Assembly: GCA_018398805.1 (NCBI GenBank)
Contig: JAGFBZ010000015.1
Location: 592,926-656,925, forward strand
Reading direction: 5' to 3'
DNA: 64,000 nt
Source of the DNA: Hirundichthys speculiger
Lineage: Eukaryota > Chordata > Actinopteri > Beloniformes > Exocoetidae
Under the pieces are notes generated by a model. It searched no databases, was not told where the DNA came from, and saw only the letters and a program-made list of their open reading frames with translations. Position 1 is the stretch's first letter, and each line of letters begins with the position of its first letter. The position numbers were made by a program, and so were the translations under genes. Positions 1-12,700 of this stretch are shown here, piece by piece.

Positions 1-1469
1 AACATCAATGACTATGAATTACAAAGAATGCATGACCAAATAAATTCTCTACATACATTATCACATATGTGTATAATAAAATATTCCATGGATGTATTCT
101 GTGTGTGTAAAGTTTCCCAGTATGGAAGTATCGTATATGGCAGGTTGTGTAATAATGTTTTGTTTTGTTTTTTGTCACTTTAGGAGAATAGCATGGGCCT
201 GAACAGGCAGAGGACAGTGAAAGTGCTGGTCAAACTAGGAAGATGGAACTGAATATGTTTGTGTAACTTGAACAATGATGTACAGGACAGGGAAAACTTT
301 AGTCATTTTTATTAAGATGTAACAGTCTCTCAACAGGTTTTCAGCGATTCCTTTTTTTTTTTTTACACAACCTTTTTGGCCTTTCACATGGTACAGAAGA
401 TGTTGTTGTGCACAAAGGCGCAAATAATATTTTCAAAAAGAAGGTTGTCTAATAATCGAGGTCAAAACTTTACTATTGTCGTTACACATCTGCGCCACTA
501 GATGGCGCTGCACCAACTTAAACAGTAGGTGAATGGAGCGTCACAGTGAACAGATGGAGCAGATCTAATGATAAATGGAGTAAGCACGCGATGGCTCGAA
601 CAAAGGGGCTTGAAAGTTTTGATGCAGCCCAGTTGTTTTTTTGTTTGTTTTGTTTTTTAAACAGACTGAATTGTTAATATTGCTACCCGGAATGGTACCG
701 GAACTGCCGCGCACAAAGCCACTTCCGGGTCACGTAAACCGGACAAATTAAATATTAAAATCAAATTTAGTCCCGTGGCCCATTTTTTAATTTGGTGTTT
801 TTGATCCAAGTCTAAAATTGAAATACGAAAAACCGGGCATTTTTTGTTTTTTGTGTTGGATTCAAAAACGAAAAACGAAATAAAATGCACCTTTTTCCTT
901 TTTTAATTTTTTATTGACAGTTGAAAATGGAAAGAACGAATGATACACGGATTTTAATGAGATACGATACAACAGTTCCCTTTTACTGCTCTGCTTATAG
1001 CAGCTGGTTTTTGGGGGCAGAGTGAACCACTGGATTTTACTCCACCCCTCCTTTCTGGGGGACTTTTCTATCCACTTCAAGGGACAGCAAGTTCATTATG
1101 ATCAGGTGAAGATTAAACTGGAGTGTCAGGGTCCCGACTGGGTCTGTGATGATACCAGAATCTTGGGATTCAGTTTTTTAGACCCAGGAGGTTAAAAAAA
1201 AAAAAACAGTAACAGAGTTGTGTTAGCAGAGTCAGAGTTTATGAGCAGACAGTCAAACATCAAAATCAATCCGTCAGGCACAATAGAGTTTCACCTTATT
1301 TCATAACATGTTCCCTTTAAAAATGAGTGAGAGGTTTTCCATCACTGAAATGGCTCATCTTTGAAGGGAAAGATGGTGCAAAAGAAATTAATTTCAGTTC
1401 GTGCCTGCATGCACGTGTGTGGTGTAAATGTCTGCAAGTACGTATAAGTGTCTATGTCTGGGTCCAGGG

Positions 1470-1470
<1 letters not shown>
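1..1470. other. repeat-derived non-coding DNA, no gene seen
   Basis: No coding region is supported. Positions 470-900 contain pieces resembling the interiors of the hAT copies at 24876-26471 and 31039-32165. These include a stretch around 'cactagatggcgctg', the text near 'cagatggagcagatct', and AT-rich fusions of the same words in a different order. I read this as a rearranged or divergent relative, without visible ends. The rest is AT-rich and unrecognised. Confidence 0.4.

Positions 1471-1472
<2 letters not shown>

Positions 1473-1536
<64 letters not shown>
1473..1536. repeat. (AT)n microsatellite
   Basis: This is an alternating TA tract of about 60 bp with one interruption (ca). The short reading frame running through it, rich in Ile-Tyr repeats, is an artefact of the microsatellite. 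Confidence 0.95.
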
Positions 1537-1537
<1 letters not shown>

Positions 1538-2314
1538 CGTATTTTCCAGACTATAAGCCGCTACTTTTGTCCCACGCTTTAAACCATGAGGCTTATACAG
1601 AGATGCTGCTTTACTATGAATTTTTGTTCAGCCCTCAGGGGGCGCTCTAGCAGGAAGTGCAAAAACCAAAAAACAACCCAAGTAGTTAAAGGCTATTCTG
1701 TTTTTGTTCAGTAGCCTATGTTGGCTATGCTACTCTACATTCATTTTGTGAGCATCAATACCTGTTATTATTGGACAAACTGGTTAATCCAGGTGTGTCT
1801 GACCATTGTAGCTACTCAGACACACCTGGATTTATCAGTTTGTCCAGTCAGTTTGTTGGTTCTACAGTGGATTTCAGGGTTCTCAGTGGACCCGCCGCAG
1901 AGGTAAGGTTTTAATCGCAGATGCGGACCGAACGCAGCGTGGAGCCAGCAGGTCCACAATCCGGCTCCAAAGCGGATCCGGCACTGAGTGCAAGTGGACC
2001 CTGATATGGGTCTGTTTCGCAGGTCCGTTCCGGATGTCTTTGCTGTGTGGGGGGGTTTCAGTACACAGGAGGAGGAAAAATAAAGCAACTTGGTTTTAAT
2101 GTGCAGGAGGAAAATTAATAAAACCATCAATGACTTTTCTGTTTTGTTTGATTAGCACTTTTACGGCCATGTTACATATTCTGTTCAGAAACAGTCAGTT
2201 CAGGTATGTGAATAAACACTTATGGTACAAAATCTTTCAATGTAAATATCTTATTTCTCAGCCTGGATACCGGCGGCTTAAATTCAGGTGCGCTTTATAG
2301 TCCAGAAAATAGGG
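1537..2314. mobile_element. non-autonomous DNA transposon with TA flanks
   Basis: The left end (tcgtattttccagactataag) and the right end, read on the minus strand (ccctattttctggactataaa), form a roughly 21-bp imperfect terminal inverted repeat. TA lies immediately outside both ends, so a Tc1/mariner-type TA duplication is possible. The left TA sits in a TA microsatellite and is therefore weak evidence. There is no transposase, so this is MITE-like and 778 bp long. Ends with this wording are very common in fish genomes, but I cannot name the family with certainty. Confidence 0.6.
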
Positions 2315-2333
2315 TACATGTACATGCATGTAC

Positions 2334-3235
2334 TAGGGATGTAACGATATGGAAAATTTGATATCTCGATTATAGTGACCAAATTATCATGGTTTACGAT
2401 ATTATCGCGGTATTCTTAATTGTTGTATAAATGTCCAAAAACACATACATTTAAATAATTTCACAAAACCTTGATTTTCTTGTCAAACTAAAACATCAGA
2501 AGCCAAAATCTTTTCAAAATTAATCTTTTACATTAAAAGGGCAAAGGGTTTTATTTTAAATGAACAAAATAAATAACAGGAACAAAGCTTATTTTTCCGG
2601 TGCAAATTTAAATAAACACTTTAACAACCATAGTAGGTCAAAATATGCAAACAATTATCAGCGCTGTGGCGCTAACTGCCGGCGTTATGGTTGTCGGATC
2701 AGTTATTGGAATAAATTAATATTTTAACTGCATCAGAAGAACATCGTTCCAGTCATTTATCCATCAACACGCAACGCTAATGTTTACGAAATGCGAGTTA
2801 GCGAAGGACGTCGAACAGGTTACTCTTGGTCAAACATCTCAGTAGCTTGAAGCATTAGCCTTAGCTCCTTCAAGTTGCTTGTCCAAATTAAAATTAAAAT
2901 GTAAACAAGAACTCTGCAGACAGGATAACTGTCCTCCACCAGTTGTCCCTCTATATTCTTTAAAAAAATAAAATAATATGCCCAGACCTGGGATTTCATC
3001 ATTTTAGTGGGTTGGTAAATGTCCTGCGTGCTATCACCACTTTACTCCATACTAATGTTACGATGCCGATGTTACAAGCTACAAATTCACGCGCGACACA
3101 GTCACGAGTCGCTCGCAGACTTGAATGAAGCTGATATTACATATCCTGGTAATCGACCACGACAATGAGATTAAGTCAAACATAAACGGTAATCGTTATC
3201 GCGTAAAATTCTACTGCGCTTTACCGTAGTACCTA
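2334..3235. mobile_element. probable non-autonomous hAT element
   Basis: The left end reads TAGGGATGTAACGATA and the right end, on the minus strand, begins TAGGTACTACGG. Flanking octamers are GCATGTAC on the left and GAATGTAC on the right, matching at 7 of 8 bases as expected for an aged 8-bp hAT duplication. The inside is AT-rich with no transposase reading frame. The inverted repeat is short, so the boundaries are less certain than for the other hAT copies here. Confidence 0.5.
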
Positions 3236-3341
3236 GAATGTACATGTACACCCGTAAGTGAACATATGTATATTGGGAAGGGGGAGGGACTTAGTGAACA
3301 AATCTAAACTTAAACATGGCAATGATCTTAATGGTATAAAC

Positions 3342-3377
3342 AACATGCTTGACAAAATACATTTTGTCAAGCATGTT
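3342..3377. repeat. 36-bp palindrome
   Basis: Two perfect 17-bp arms (aacatgcttgacaaaat and its complement) are separated by only two bases. It would extrude as a tight hairpin. Nothing around it suggests a terminator or an RNA gene. Confidence 0.9.
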
Positions 3378-3386
3378 ATAAAGTGG

Positions 3387-3490
3387 AGATTTAAATTCCG
3401 ATGAAAAAAGATTATCATTTGTGGTAATCTATACAAAAATAGTTCAGAATCTTAGAAATTCATTAAAAGTCAAATATAAAAACATACACT
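3387..3490 (+). repeat. dispersed direct repeat, copy 1
   Basis: About 100 bp, including 'gattatcatttg' and 'cattaaaagtcaaatataaaa', recurs at 4153-4264 in the same orientation with small differences. The pair brackets the 60-bp minisatellite and may be the remains of a duplicated segment. Confidence 0.75.
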
Positions 3491-3752
3491 GAAGTTTGTA
3501 TTAAAATGTACACAGCATGTTAGAACAAGTTTTTAACCTGATGGTAAAAAAAGAGGAGCACACTCAAGTAGGCATGTACACTTTTTCATGTTAAGAAAAA
3601 AGAGGTTTCTTCTCTTATTTTGTTGTTGTTTTTTGTTTTTTTCCTCTCAGTCATCGGTAAAATATAAGAACTGTAGTTCGAGTGTGTAAAAACTAATCAG
3701 CCCACTCCTAGAAGCTAGCCAAAGTTTCAAAGTTGTTTCTGAAGTAGTCTTT

Positions 3753-3925
3753 GTTGGTTTTTGTGGTGGGTGTGGCTAAGGCGGACCAATGGGACTATCG
3801 ATGGTTCAGAAAGTTGGTTTTTGTGGTGGGTGTGGCTAAGGCGGACCAATGGGACTATCGATGGTTCAGAAAGTTGGTTTTTGTGGTGGTTGTGGCTAAG
3901 ACGGACCAATGGAACTGTAGGAAGC
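3753..3925 (+). repeat. 60-bp minisatellite, about 2.9 copies
   Basis: The unit (gttggtttttgtggtgggtg followed by tggctaaggcggaccaatgg and a 20-base remainder) is repeated head to tail with an exact 60-bp period. Copies 1 and 2 are identical over most of their length and copy 3 has diverged. The period is a multiple of three, so repetitive reading frames appear on both strands; they are not genes. Confidence 0.95.
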
Positions 3926-4152
3926 GTGGTGATTGGGGGTTGTGAAGCCTTTTTCACAGCAGATAGACTCAACAAGAGTTCATTGATAGCAGTACTGAGA
4001 CAACGTAAGTGAACAACAGTGTTTTTAAAAACATGAGATTAAAAACTAACAGCAGTGTTTAAAAAAAAACACGAGACAAGTAGGCATGTTAAGAAAAACA
4101 GGTTTCAGAAAAAATATTGCTCTGTTCCTGAGGTACTTAGTATTGTCTTATA

Positions 4153-4264
4153 AGAGTAAAGATTTAATTTTGATGAAAAAGATTATCATTTGCGGGTAAT
4201 CTATACAGAAAAATTGTTCAGAATCTTAGCAAATTCATTAAAAGTCAAATATAAAAATCTGTCA
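4153..4264 (+). repeat. dispersed direct repeat, copy 2
   Basis: This is the second copy of the roughly 100-bp repeat at 3387-3490, in the same orientation and with a few substitutions and indels. Confidence 0.75.
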
Positions 4265-4452
4265 TTGACAATAGTGTTAAAAACCCTTATGGATAGATAC
4301 ATCCTATTGGTATTGATTGATTCATAGAACATAAACTTGACTGGAGCTTATTTGAACGTGTCTTTAATTCTGTCATTACAGTAGCAACATTGAAGTATAA
4401 AGTGACCACCACCAAGACAAAACAAAAAGTATGAAAGTACTCTTGTAAATGG

Positions 4453-4454
<2 letters not shown>

Positions 4455-4500
<46 letters not shown>
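4455..4500. repeat. (TA)n microsatellite
   Basis: A TA tract of about 46 bp lies directly at the left edge of the 825-bp duplicated segment. A shorter TA tract sits at the same edge of the second copy (5686-5701). Confidence 0.95.
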
Positions 4501-4503
<3 letters not shown>

Positions 4504-5328
4504 TATTATAAACAAAATTATAAACAAAATGTGTGCAAGAAGATGGTATATGGTATACTACAGTGCAATGCAGTACAATGAAAGTGACTGTGTGATCAAG
4601 TGACATATTGAGCTTAGTTTAACTTAAACAACTAAAGTGCAATAGTGTAAACCTTAGTCCAAGTTAAATGTCAAAGGGAGCTGAGAGCTCTCTACCAGCC
4701 AGAGGTGACTGGTTAAACAGTTTAATTGCTGTTGGCAGGAACGACTTCCTGTATCTGTCCTTGTGACAGAGAAGCTGAACTAGTCTGCTGGAGAAACTGC
4801 TCCGCTGTCTGTCCAGTACTGAATTTGTGGGTAATCCACGATTCTACTGAGAGAAGGACGTGCATAAGAAGCTGCACTGCAGAAAAGGGTCTTCAAACAA
4901 GATTAAAAACACTGTAACTAAGGAAAAAGGTACTCAAAACGAGTGGAAAAATCTGTCCATGCAGCAAGATAATTTATCTTGGTAAGATTTCTTAAATTAA
5001 GATTGTAGAGAACACTTGTTTCTAGATTTAAGAAAGGTATAATTGGTTATTGAATTTTAAAACAAGATTTATTTTAATGAGGATGAGGAAAAACGTAAAA
5101 CATCTTTTTTTAAGTGTTAATTGTCTCATTTTAGGATTTTCTGCCTGGTTGAGACGAAAAGTAAAATATTACTCGATTTAAGATTATACTGAGACTTAAA
5201 ATAAGAAAGTAATTATTAAAATAAGAAAAATATCTAACGCTTCTAAATTTAAGTTTTGTTCTTGGTAAGAACCAAATAATTTGCAGTGTGGATGCATCGT
5301 ATTTACTGATACTTTAAATGTTTAACAC
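4499..5328 (+). repeat. 825-bp direct duplication, copy 1
   Basis: The sequence from 'cagtattataaacaaaatta' to 'actttaaatgtttaacac' recurs almost unchanged about 1,200 bp downstream. It includes a stretch starting 'ggttaaacagtttaattgct' of a type often met in fish interspersed repeats. No coding region is apparent. Confidence 0.9.
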
Positions 5329-5698
5329 AATAAAACTACCAGTTTGCAATCGGGAAAAACAGATGCGTGAGGATGGTCCGTAAAACTGTGACTGTTTACA
5401 CAGGAACACAGGCACACAGGAAACAGGGAGGGGGGAGAAGATGCAAGCTGGATGCTGCTCATCTTTATAACATGACTGATAGATCAGCCTACAATGCATT
5501 TGTCATTTGGAAGGAGATCTTTCTGGTTCAAAAACAAATCTTATGTTTTCTTTCATTGTAAATCCAGTAGATTTTGATTTTAATTCAGCTGGTCACTTTG
5601 ACCGTGAAGCTAAGGTTTTCTTGTGTTAATTTATCAACATCACCCCAAAAAGAAAAGTTAAAAAATAGAATAATCACAAAAAAGTCATATATATATAT

Positions 5699-6531
5699 AT
5701 ACAGTATTATAAACAAAATTATAAACAAAATGTGTGCAAGAAGATGGTATATGGTATATTACAGTGCAATGCAGTACAATGAAAGTGACTGTGTGATCAA
5801 GTGACATATTGAGCTTAGTTTAACTTAAACAACTAAAGTGCAATAGTGTAAACCTTAGTCCAAGTTAAATGTCAAAGGGAGCTGAGAGCTCTCTACCAGC
5901 CAGAGGTGACTGGTTAAACAGTTTAATTGCTGTTGGCAGGAACGACTTCCTGTATCTGTCCTTGTGACAGAGAAGCTGAACTAGTCTGCTGGAGAAACTG
6001 CTCCGCTGTCTGTCCAGTACTGAATTTGTAAGTAATCCACGATTCTACTGAGAGAAGGACGTGCATAAGAAGCTGCACTGCAGAAAAGGGTCTTCAAACA
6101 AGATTAAAAACACTGTAACTAAGGAAAAAGGTACTCAAAACGAGTGGAAAAATCTGTCCATGCAGCAACATAATTTATCTTGGTAAGATTTCTTAAATTA
6201 AGATTGTAGAGAACACTTGTTTCTAGATTTAAGAAAGGTATAATTGGTTATTGAATTTTAAAACAAGATTTATTTTGATGAGGATGAGGAAAAACGTAAA
6301 ACATCTTATTTTAAGTGTTAATTGTCTCATTTTAGGATTCTCTGCCTGGTTGAGACAGAAAAGTAAAATATTACTCGATATAAGATTATACTGAGACTTA
6401 AAATAAGAAAGTAATTATTAAAACAAGAAAAATATCTAACGTTTCTAAATTTAAGTTTTTTTTTTTGGTAAGAACCAAATAATTTGCAGTGTGGATGCAT
6501 CGTATTAACTGATACTTTAAATGTTTAACAC
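5699..6531 (+). repeat. 825-bp direct duplication, copy 2
   Basis: This is the second copy of 4499-5328, differing by scattered single-base changes and small indels. Both copies are followed by related text around 'caataaaact', so the duplicated unit may be slightly longer than drawn. The 370 bp between the copies hold nothing I recognise. Confidence 0.9.
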
Positions 6532-6625
6532 ATGAAACAGTTGCAGGGACAAGACAGCTGCAGGGGCAAGATAAACAATAAAACTGCCCGGAAACAATAA
6601 AACCCCCCCGGAAACAGATCTGGTA

Positions 6626-6715
6626 AGAGTCATAAAGTCATAAAATCATAAATGGGTCATTAAAGGTCATAAAGGTCATAAAAGGTTATAAAAGGTCATA
6701 AAAGGGTAATAAAAC
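6626..6715 (+). repeat. short tandem repeat built on gtcataaa
   Basis: About ten degenerate copies of an 8-10 base word (gtcataaa, ggtcataaaa and similar) occur head to tail. Confidence 0.85.
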
Positions 6716-8918
6716 TGTCAGCGAGATTGAAAGTGGTTGGTTATTCCCTCTGATGTGTGTGGCAGTCCTGCTTGTTTTCCCTCTCGTCGTCTCCCTGGAC
6801 TTAAGTTAAGTTTATGGTTTTGTATTTTGAACATTCCATTTTGGATTTAGGATTTTTGTGTTTTGGTTTAATAAACCTTTTGCTTTTTGGATCTCCTTTT
6901 GCTCTTTGGTCCTTCCTCATTCACTGCACACCATGACAGAAATGATACCAAATACCAAAACCTCTGACTTTAAAGAAAGTAATAAAAAAAAATCTCCCTC
7001 ATTCTCTTTCATTATCCTGGCATTTAGCTCATAGAAATAATTTCGGAAATCCTCAGTAACATAAGACAGAAAGGTTTAGTCTGATTTAATACCAGACATT
7101 GAAGGAAAAAAAGAGAGGTTATGTGTTTTTATATATCGTATGTAAACATCTGGCTTGTGACTGTGATATCATATACTATATAAACTTACGACAAGAACAT
7201 TTCTATTCATTACATTTGTTTAGCATTCTCATTGGGATGAATATACAAACATACATGCAGTATGATCACATTTGAATAGATATTCAAGCGCAAACACACA
7301 CACAATCATTATAATGAAGCAGATCAAAATGAACATAACTAGACACAACCATATTCCTTCTTAACTTGCTGCTATTTTTACTGAATTTATTAACAGATTT
7401 CATTTTATTGCATTTCTTTTGGCAGCATGTTTCGGATTCAGCTCAGTCTGACTCTGTTTATTTCCAGAGGCCATCATTTCTGCAAAGTGTTGATAGAGCC
7501 ATTCAGACCTGTAGCATAAATATCCTCAGAGAGAAACATGTTATCAAGGGCAGAACTTTCTTCAAAAATATGGAGAGGTTTTATTCTGTTGTTCCCGCTC
7601 TTGTGCAGACAAGTTTCTTTTCACCACTTTCACTTTTTGCTCTTGTTCTTTGTTGTCAGTTGCTTCTCTGGTTGGGATCAGAGCCCTGACTCCCTGATAA
7701 TATTTAGAGAAAAACACAGAGGTGAAGAGGCTTAAGAAAAGAAAAGATCTGTTGTTAATATGCCACAGATTCCAAGAGGGTTGTCTGATAGAGTATTAAA
7801 AGATATGTATATAAACTTACACTGTTAAAAAATGCTTCCGCTTTCAATTTGTCTCCACTTCCTGTTTCCCTTTCACATTTTTTTCTCTGATATTGATCAG
7901 GTTGTTCCTCCTCAAATCAACTTCTTTTGAAAGAATCTTGAACTTTTAACTTATCGCTGGATCTGGGGCAACTTTTCTCCCGCCGTCTGGTTTCATTCCT
8001 GCGGCGCTCTTCCGGCCCACGGGTGCTGTTGGAGAAGGTTTTCCATGCATGAATGAAACCACTGCAGCTCTCCAAAATCACTGAATCAGTGTGAGCCCTG
8101 AGCTTCTTCCCCTGCTAGCAGACAGACCCGCTGAGGGATAAAGTTAGATAGCGAGCGGCGCCCGTAGTACGTTCCAATGAAGCGGACGACATTAGCTCAG
8201 ATAAGGAGAATCCGGCAGTCTCGCCCAAAATCCCATGTTTGGTGTGATGGAAAGTATCCTCCTTTGTGACATGTTATAACTTTGGCTTATGTACTAAACC
8301 ATGCAAACTTTGTCTCTGCCGGATCTTTGCTCCGGACCCTCGAGCAGACGTTGCAGATATGAGCGTAGTCACGCGAATGTTTTCCACAATTGTTGACGAT
8401 GAACCAATGAACAGGTGAGCAAGTAAGCCTTTCCAGAGCACAGCATGGACTCAGCAGCGTGGAGCCTGGCAGAGAGCAGAGCGGGCCAGACGGGCGGGTG
8501 CCGGACTATCCTCAGACAGACAAAAAGAGATCTGCGTCTTGACATTTAGCAGAAACTTTTGACGAAAGATCAACATTCAGTTCTGTATCCGAAGAAACCC
8601 TCAAGTGTTAAATTTATTTAGACGACAGCTCGGGTTGAGCAGGTGCATAAGGGCAAAGTAAGTACATGTTTGGCGTGTTAGGCAGCCAGAGATGTTGGGA
8701 GTGGAGGTATTCACTGAAGAGATGAGTCTCTGCTGTGACGAGGAGGCTGAAATAAACTCAAAATGCAGAACTCGAGATAAACAGACAGGTGACACCAAGA
8801 GCAGGATTATTATACCGAATAATCGGTAAATGAGTTGGACAGCAGGAACCACATCTGAAAGCCAATGTTTGCTGGGAAAACTGGCTGAGGATCATGCAAC
8901 AGGCAATGTCATCATGGC
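6716..8918. other. no recognisable gene
   Basis: This is AT-rich DNA with a more GC-rich patch around 7960-8560. The patch could be an old promoter or 5' UTR, but I see no open exon with supporting splice sites. Text around 6780-6950 resembles the 3' end of a retroelement (rich in 'aataaaccttttg' and 'catgaca'), without clear ends. Reading frames of 60-107 codons here have no recognisable domains. Confidence 0.4.
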
Positions 8919-9775
8919 TTAACCTGTTAAACCCTGACCCCCTTTTTTTAGCAAAACGCCTAAAATTACATACCCAAATTAAAATGATTGTAACTTCTAA
9001 ACTGTTCTGTCCACATGGATGCATTAAAGTGTTCCATAAAGAAGACACTCTGTAGTTTCTTATAAAACTGTCAGGAACACTCTAGGTGATACAGAGACAG
9101 AGTAATGGAACTCTGAAGTCAGTAAAAAATTTAAAATTTTGTTCCGCCTGAAATAAAAAATGACTTTCAGGATGAATAATAGTCTGAATATTCATCTGAA
9201 ATGGTAAATGACACTATGAGGCTGTAGGCACACTATAACTGAACATGTGTTTCAAATTTGAAGAAGACACATGGTAACCAAAATGATATTCTGAGACAAT
9301 AGGTACTTTTTCCTTTACATTTTGGTATTTTTCATCAGTTTGAGTTAAAATATTCACAAATTTGCCATTTTTAAATTTTCAACAATTTTTTGGTGTTACC
9401 ATAAACCACATACTAACGTACATAACTGTGTAATAACCACCAATTCATAATATATTTCTGACTACATGTGGAGCATATATACTTTTTAAAATATATGTCA
9501 CAGTTAAGGTTTTAAGGTTATGAGGGCTCAATTGCATGAAGGTCAAGCAGGGAGGAGGCAGGAATAATCCAAAAACCAATTATTTTATTGTGCAATGTTA
9601 TCAAAAATCCAAGAGAAACAAAAAGATCCAACTATGGCACAGTATAAATGAACAAAACTAAAATAAGTATTTATCAAGAAAACAAATATCACACCAGAAA
9701 AATCACATTGTATACAAATAAAAATAAGACAATGTAGAAAAAAAAATCAGTGTTCTTTTGTTTGTTTGTTTTTTA

Positions 9776-12700
9776 TTATTTCTGTGCATCATGCCACTGA
9801 ATGTAACAGTTCCGCTTTGGAATAATGCACAGGGGTGTTTCGCACTTCCTGCAGATTATTGGGGTCTTGTTTTTGCAAACAACACACTGTCTTCGACCCT
9901 TTGTCGCATCCTCAGATGGAAAAATAGGTCCACATTTTGTTGCTGCTGGCTGCTGAGTAGGGGATGGTTGTTTGGCTGTTAGCTCCCTTATGAGGAGCTC
10001 CCTGAAGGTCTTCTGTTTTACAGGGGTCTCTCCACGACCAACTGCAAGCTGTTTGTGTATAATGAAGCTGTTCACTACAGCGATGTCTACTATGTGGTAA
10101 AACACTTTTTTGTACCACTTCATAGTTTTGTGTAGCGCACTGTAGTACCCGATGAGAGCATCAGAGAGGTCCACTCCACCCATGTAGGCATTGTAGTCCT
10201 TCACTGCATCAGGTATGGGAACATCTGTTCTACGAACAGCTCCACCCTCATCTCTCACCCTTCTAGTGGCAGTGAAGCCACTGAAAGCTTGGTGGCAGTT
10301 GGATGCCACAGTCACCTGTTTAGTGTCCATCCACTGGATGAACAGCAGCCCGTCGACTCTCAGCCATCTGAACTCTCCCCGCTTGGCCTTCTTCAAAAGC
10401 TTGTTCTCTTTGATGCTTGGAAAGCCCTTTCGGTTCTCTCGCATCGTCCCACAAGCCATGATCTTCTTCTGGATAAGATCACGGAGGAGCTTGGGGCTGG
10501 TGTAAAAGCTATCCATGTATAACTGATACCCAGTCCCCAATAGAGGCAGATCCAGAAGTCGCATGACAGCTGAGTAGCCCAGTCCATCTGTCAACTGTTC
10601 AGCTGTTTTGCCCTCATAAATGAAAAAGTTCCAGGTGTAGCCATGCAGATCTGCAAGAACAAACAGCTTTATCCCCCACTTTGTTGGTTTGAGGGGTAAA
10701 TACTGCTTGAACCCAAGTCTTGCTTTCGTGGCCACCATTCTTTCATCTATAGAAAGCTGCTGGTCAGGTTGATACAGAGCTTTGCAGGCTAACAAGATGT
10801 CATCATAGAGGGGCTTCACCTTGAACAGTCGGTCGTGTTGTGGAGTGCCTTTTTTTTTCTCATTTTCCTCATCCTCGTCAGGATCGCTGAGGTGGAGACA
10901 CCAGAAGATTGAACTGAAACGATCCCGACTCATTACTGAGGCTGGAAAGCGAAAATTATATGGGGTATTTTTTCTCCAATAATCATCTTTAGCTGGGCAC
11001 TTCACTAATCCACAGAAAATGATCACTCCCAAAAAAGTGTAGAATTCCTCCCTGGTGACAGGTTTCCACCTAAACTTCTTTCCTGCTGCTTTCATTTTCT
11101 CTGCCATTTTGTTTGTGTTTGTGATGAGAGTCCGCATTACTGTAAAACTGAAAAACAGCTTGAACAGCATAAAAGGTGTCCAAGCTGCTTCCGTGCCAAT
11201 GGTTGGACCTCTGGGTTTGCATGGGTGAAAGTTAAGTTGTTGTGGTTGGGTGTCTTGATTGCTTTGGTCAAGCCATTTTTCACCCTCCCCCACCTCCTCT
11301 TCAGCTCTGTCCCTGGTAGTGGGGGTCTGTGCAGGTGATCTTCTGGAACGTCTCCTTGATTGACGTGCAAATGTCCTCCTCCTCCTGGATGGCTGTGGTG
11401 GGGGAGGTGCTGACGATGATGGCCCTGGCTCCTCTTCTCCCTCTGGACTGTTAGAAAATGTTTAGAATGAGTTATCAGTAGAGAAACAATATTCTTCATG
11501 GGACAGACAATAAACTATAGACATGGGCGGATCTACCGGGGTGGCATAGGGTGGCAAATGCCACCCTAAAATTAACCCTTGCCACCCCAGCTGCCACCCC
11601 AGTTGGCAGCAATGAATTCAGAGAAAAGTTATGGCCAATTTAACATTTACGAGCCTGAAGCTCCGATGTCCGACTACAATGAATGCAGCACAAGAGAACT
11701 CGAGAGCGGCACGAGACTCCTTTGAGCCAGGAGTCGTGAGGAAGGGAGACACAGGCAGAAAGAGGTTAAAACTGATAAACCATCTATCAAATAATGAAAT
11801 AATAATGAAATGACTGTCAGGGCATAAAATCGCGACCAACTGGTCGCAAAAAGCGACCCAAATTTAACGATTTCGACCGTTTTTTTCTGCCCTGTCGCCA
11901 GTGGCGAGGGCCACAAAATCCACCATCAACTTAGGAAAAAAAATATATATATTTTTTTAATGATTTCTGCACATTTGTCATGTGTCACCAAGGTAAACAT
12001 ATCTAAATAACTTAACCGCCTAACCCAGCATGGACAGGTGGCCTTTTGCATTCGTCGGTCTTCAGTTTTGTCCATCACTGAATCTACTCCACAGCAAAAT
12101 GGATCATTTTGGTAAATAACCTCATAAAAATACACAACAGAATAGTAAACAGTAGAACCAAGATTCCAAACTTCATTTTCACCCCATCGCTGCAACAGCG
12201 TCAGTGACGCTAACATGTCATTTATAATAGTTATAACGTGGCTCATTCCTGAATATTTCTGAAATAATAATGATGGACACTTGTCAAAATAAGTGTTTAA
12301 AATGTATATTTTTGCGAGCTTTTTTTCTATGTGGTAGAACGCTGCGCGTGCTCACTCAGCCACACAAATAAATACATCGGTACGTTCATCAACAAACTGT
12401 AGGAGCTGAATGTTAACACAAACATGACAACAACAGCAATCGAATGACAGACTATTTATAATACAAAACCACAGACTTCAGATGTCAATCACAGATATTT
12501 TAATAATTTTGGAAAAACGGATTAACGCTGCGTGCTCCCCCTCACGCACACATGACTCCATTCCCAGCCCTCCTCTCCACCGGCGCGGCTCCGCCACCGT
12601 ACAGGTACAGGTGTGCTGTATCACCTGGTCCATCAGGTACATGAACGCATTCACAGGGTCGTCAATGTTGCGGTGCGCGTATGCAGTTGGACCACCTCTC

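Noticed and set aside
1473..1540. Ile-Tyr repeat protein segments over AT tracts (also at 4455 and 23056)
   Set aside because: Direct translation of microsatellites.
3727..4012. Open frames on both strands over the 60-bp repeat
   Set aside because: The period is divisible by three, so any open unit stays open; there is no similarity to a protein.
7366..7735. 107-codon plus-strand frame with hydrophobic residues
   Set aside because: No domain, no convincing splice or promoter context, and AT-rich composition like its surroundings.
9758..10587. Plus-strand and alternate-frame open frames over the piggyBac exon
   Set aside because: Shadows of the minus-strand transposase coding sequence.
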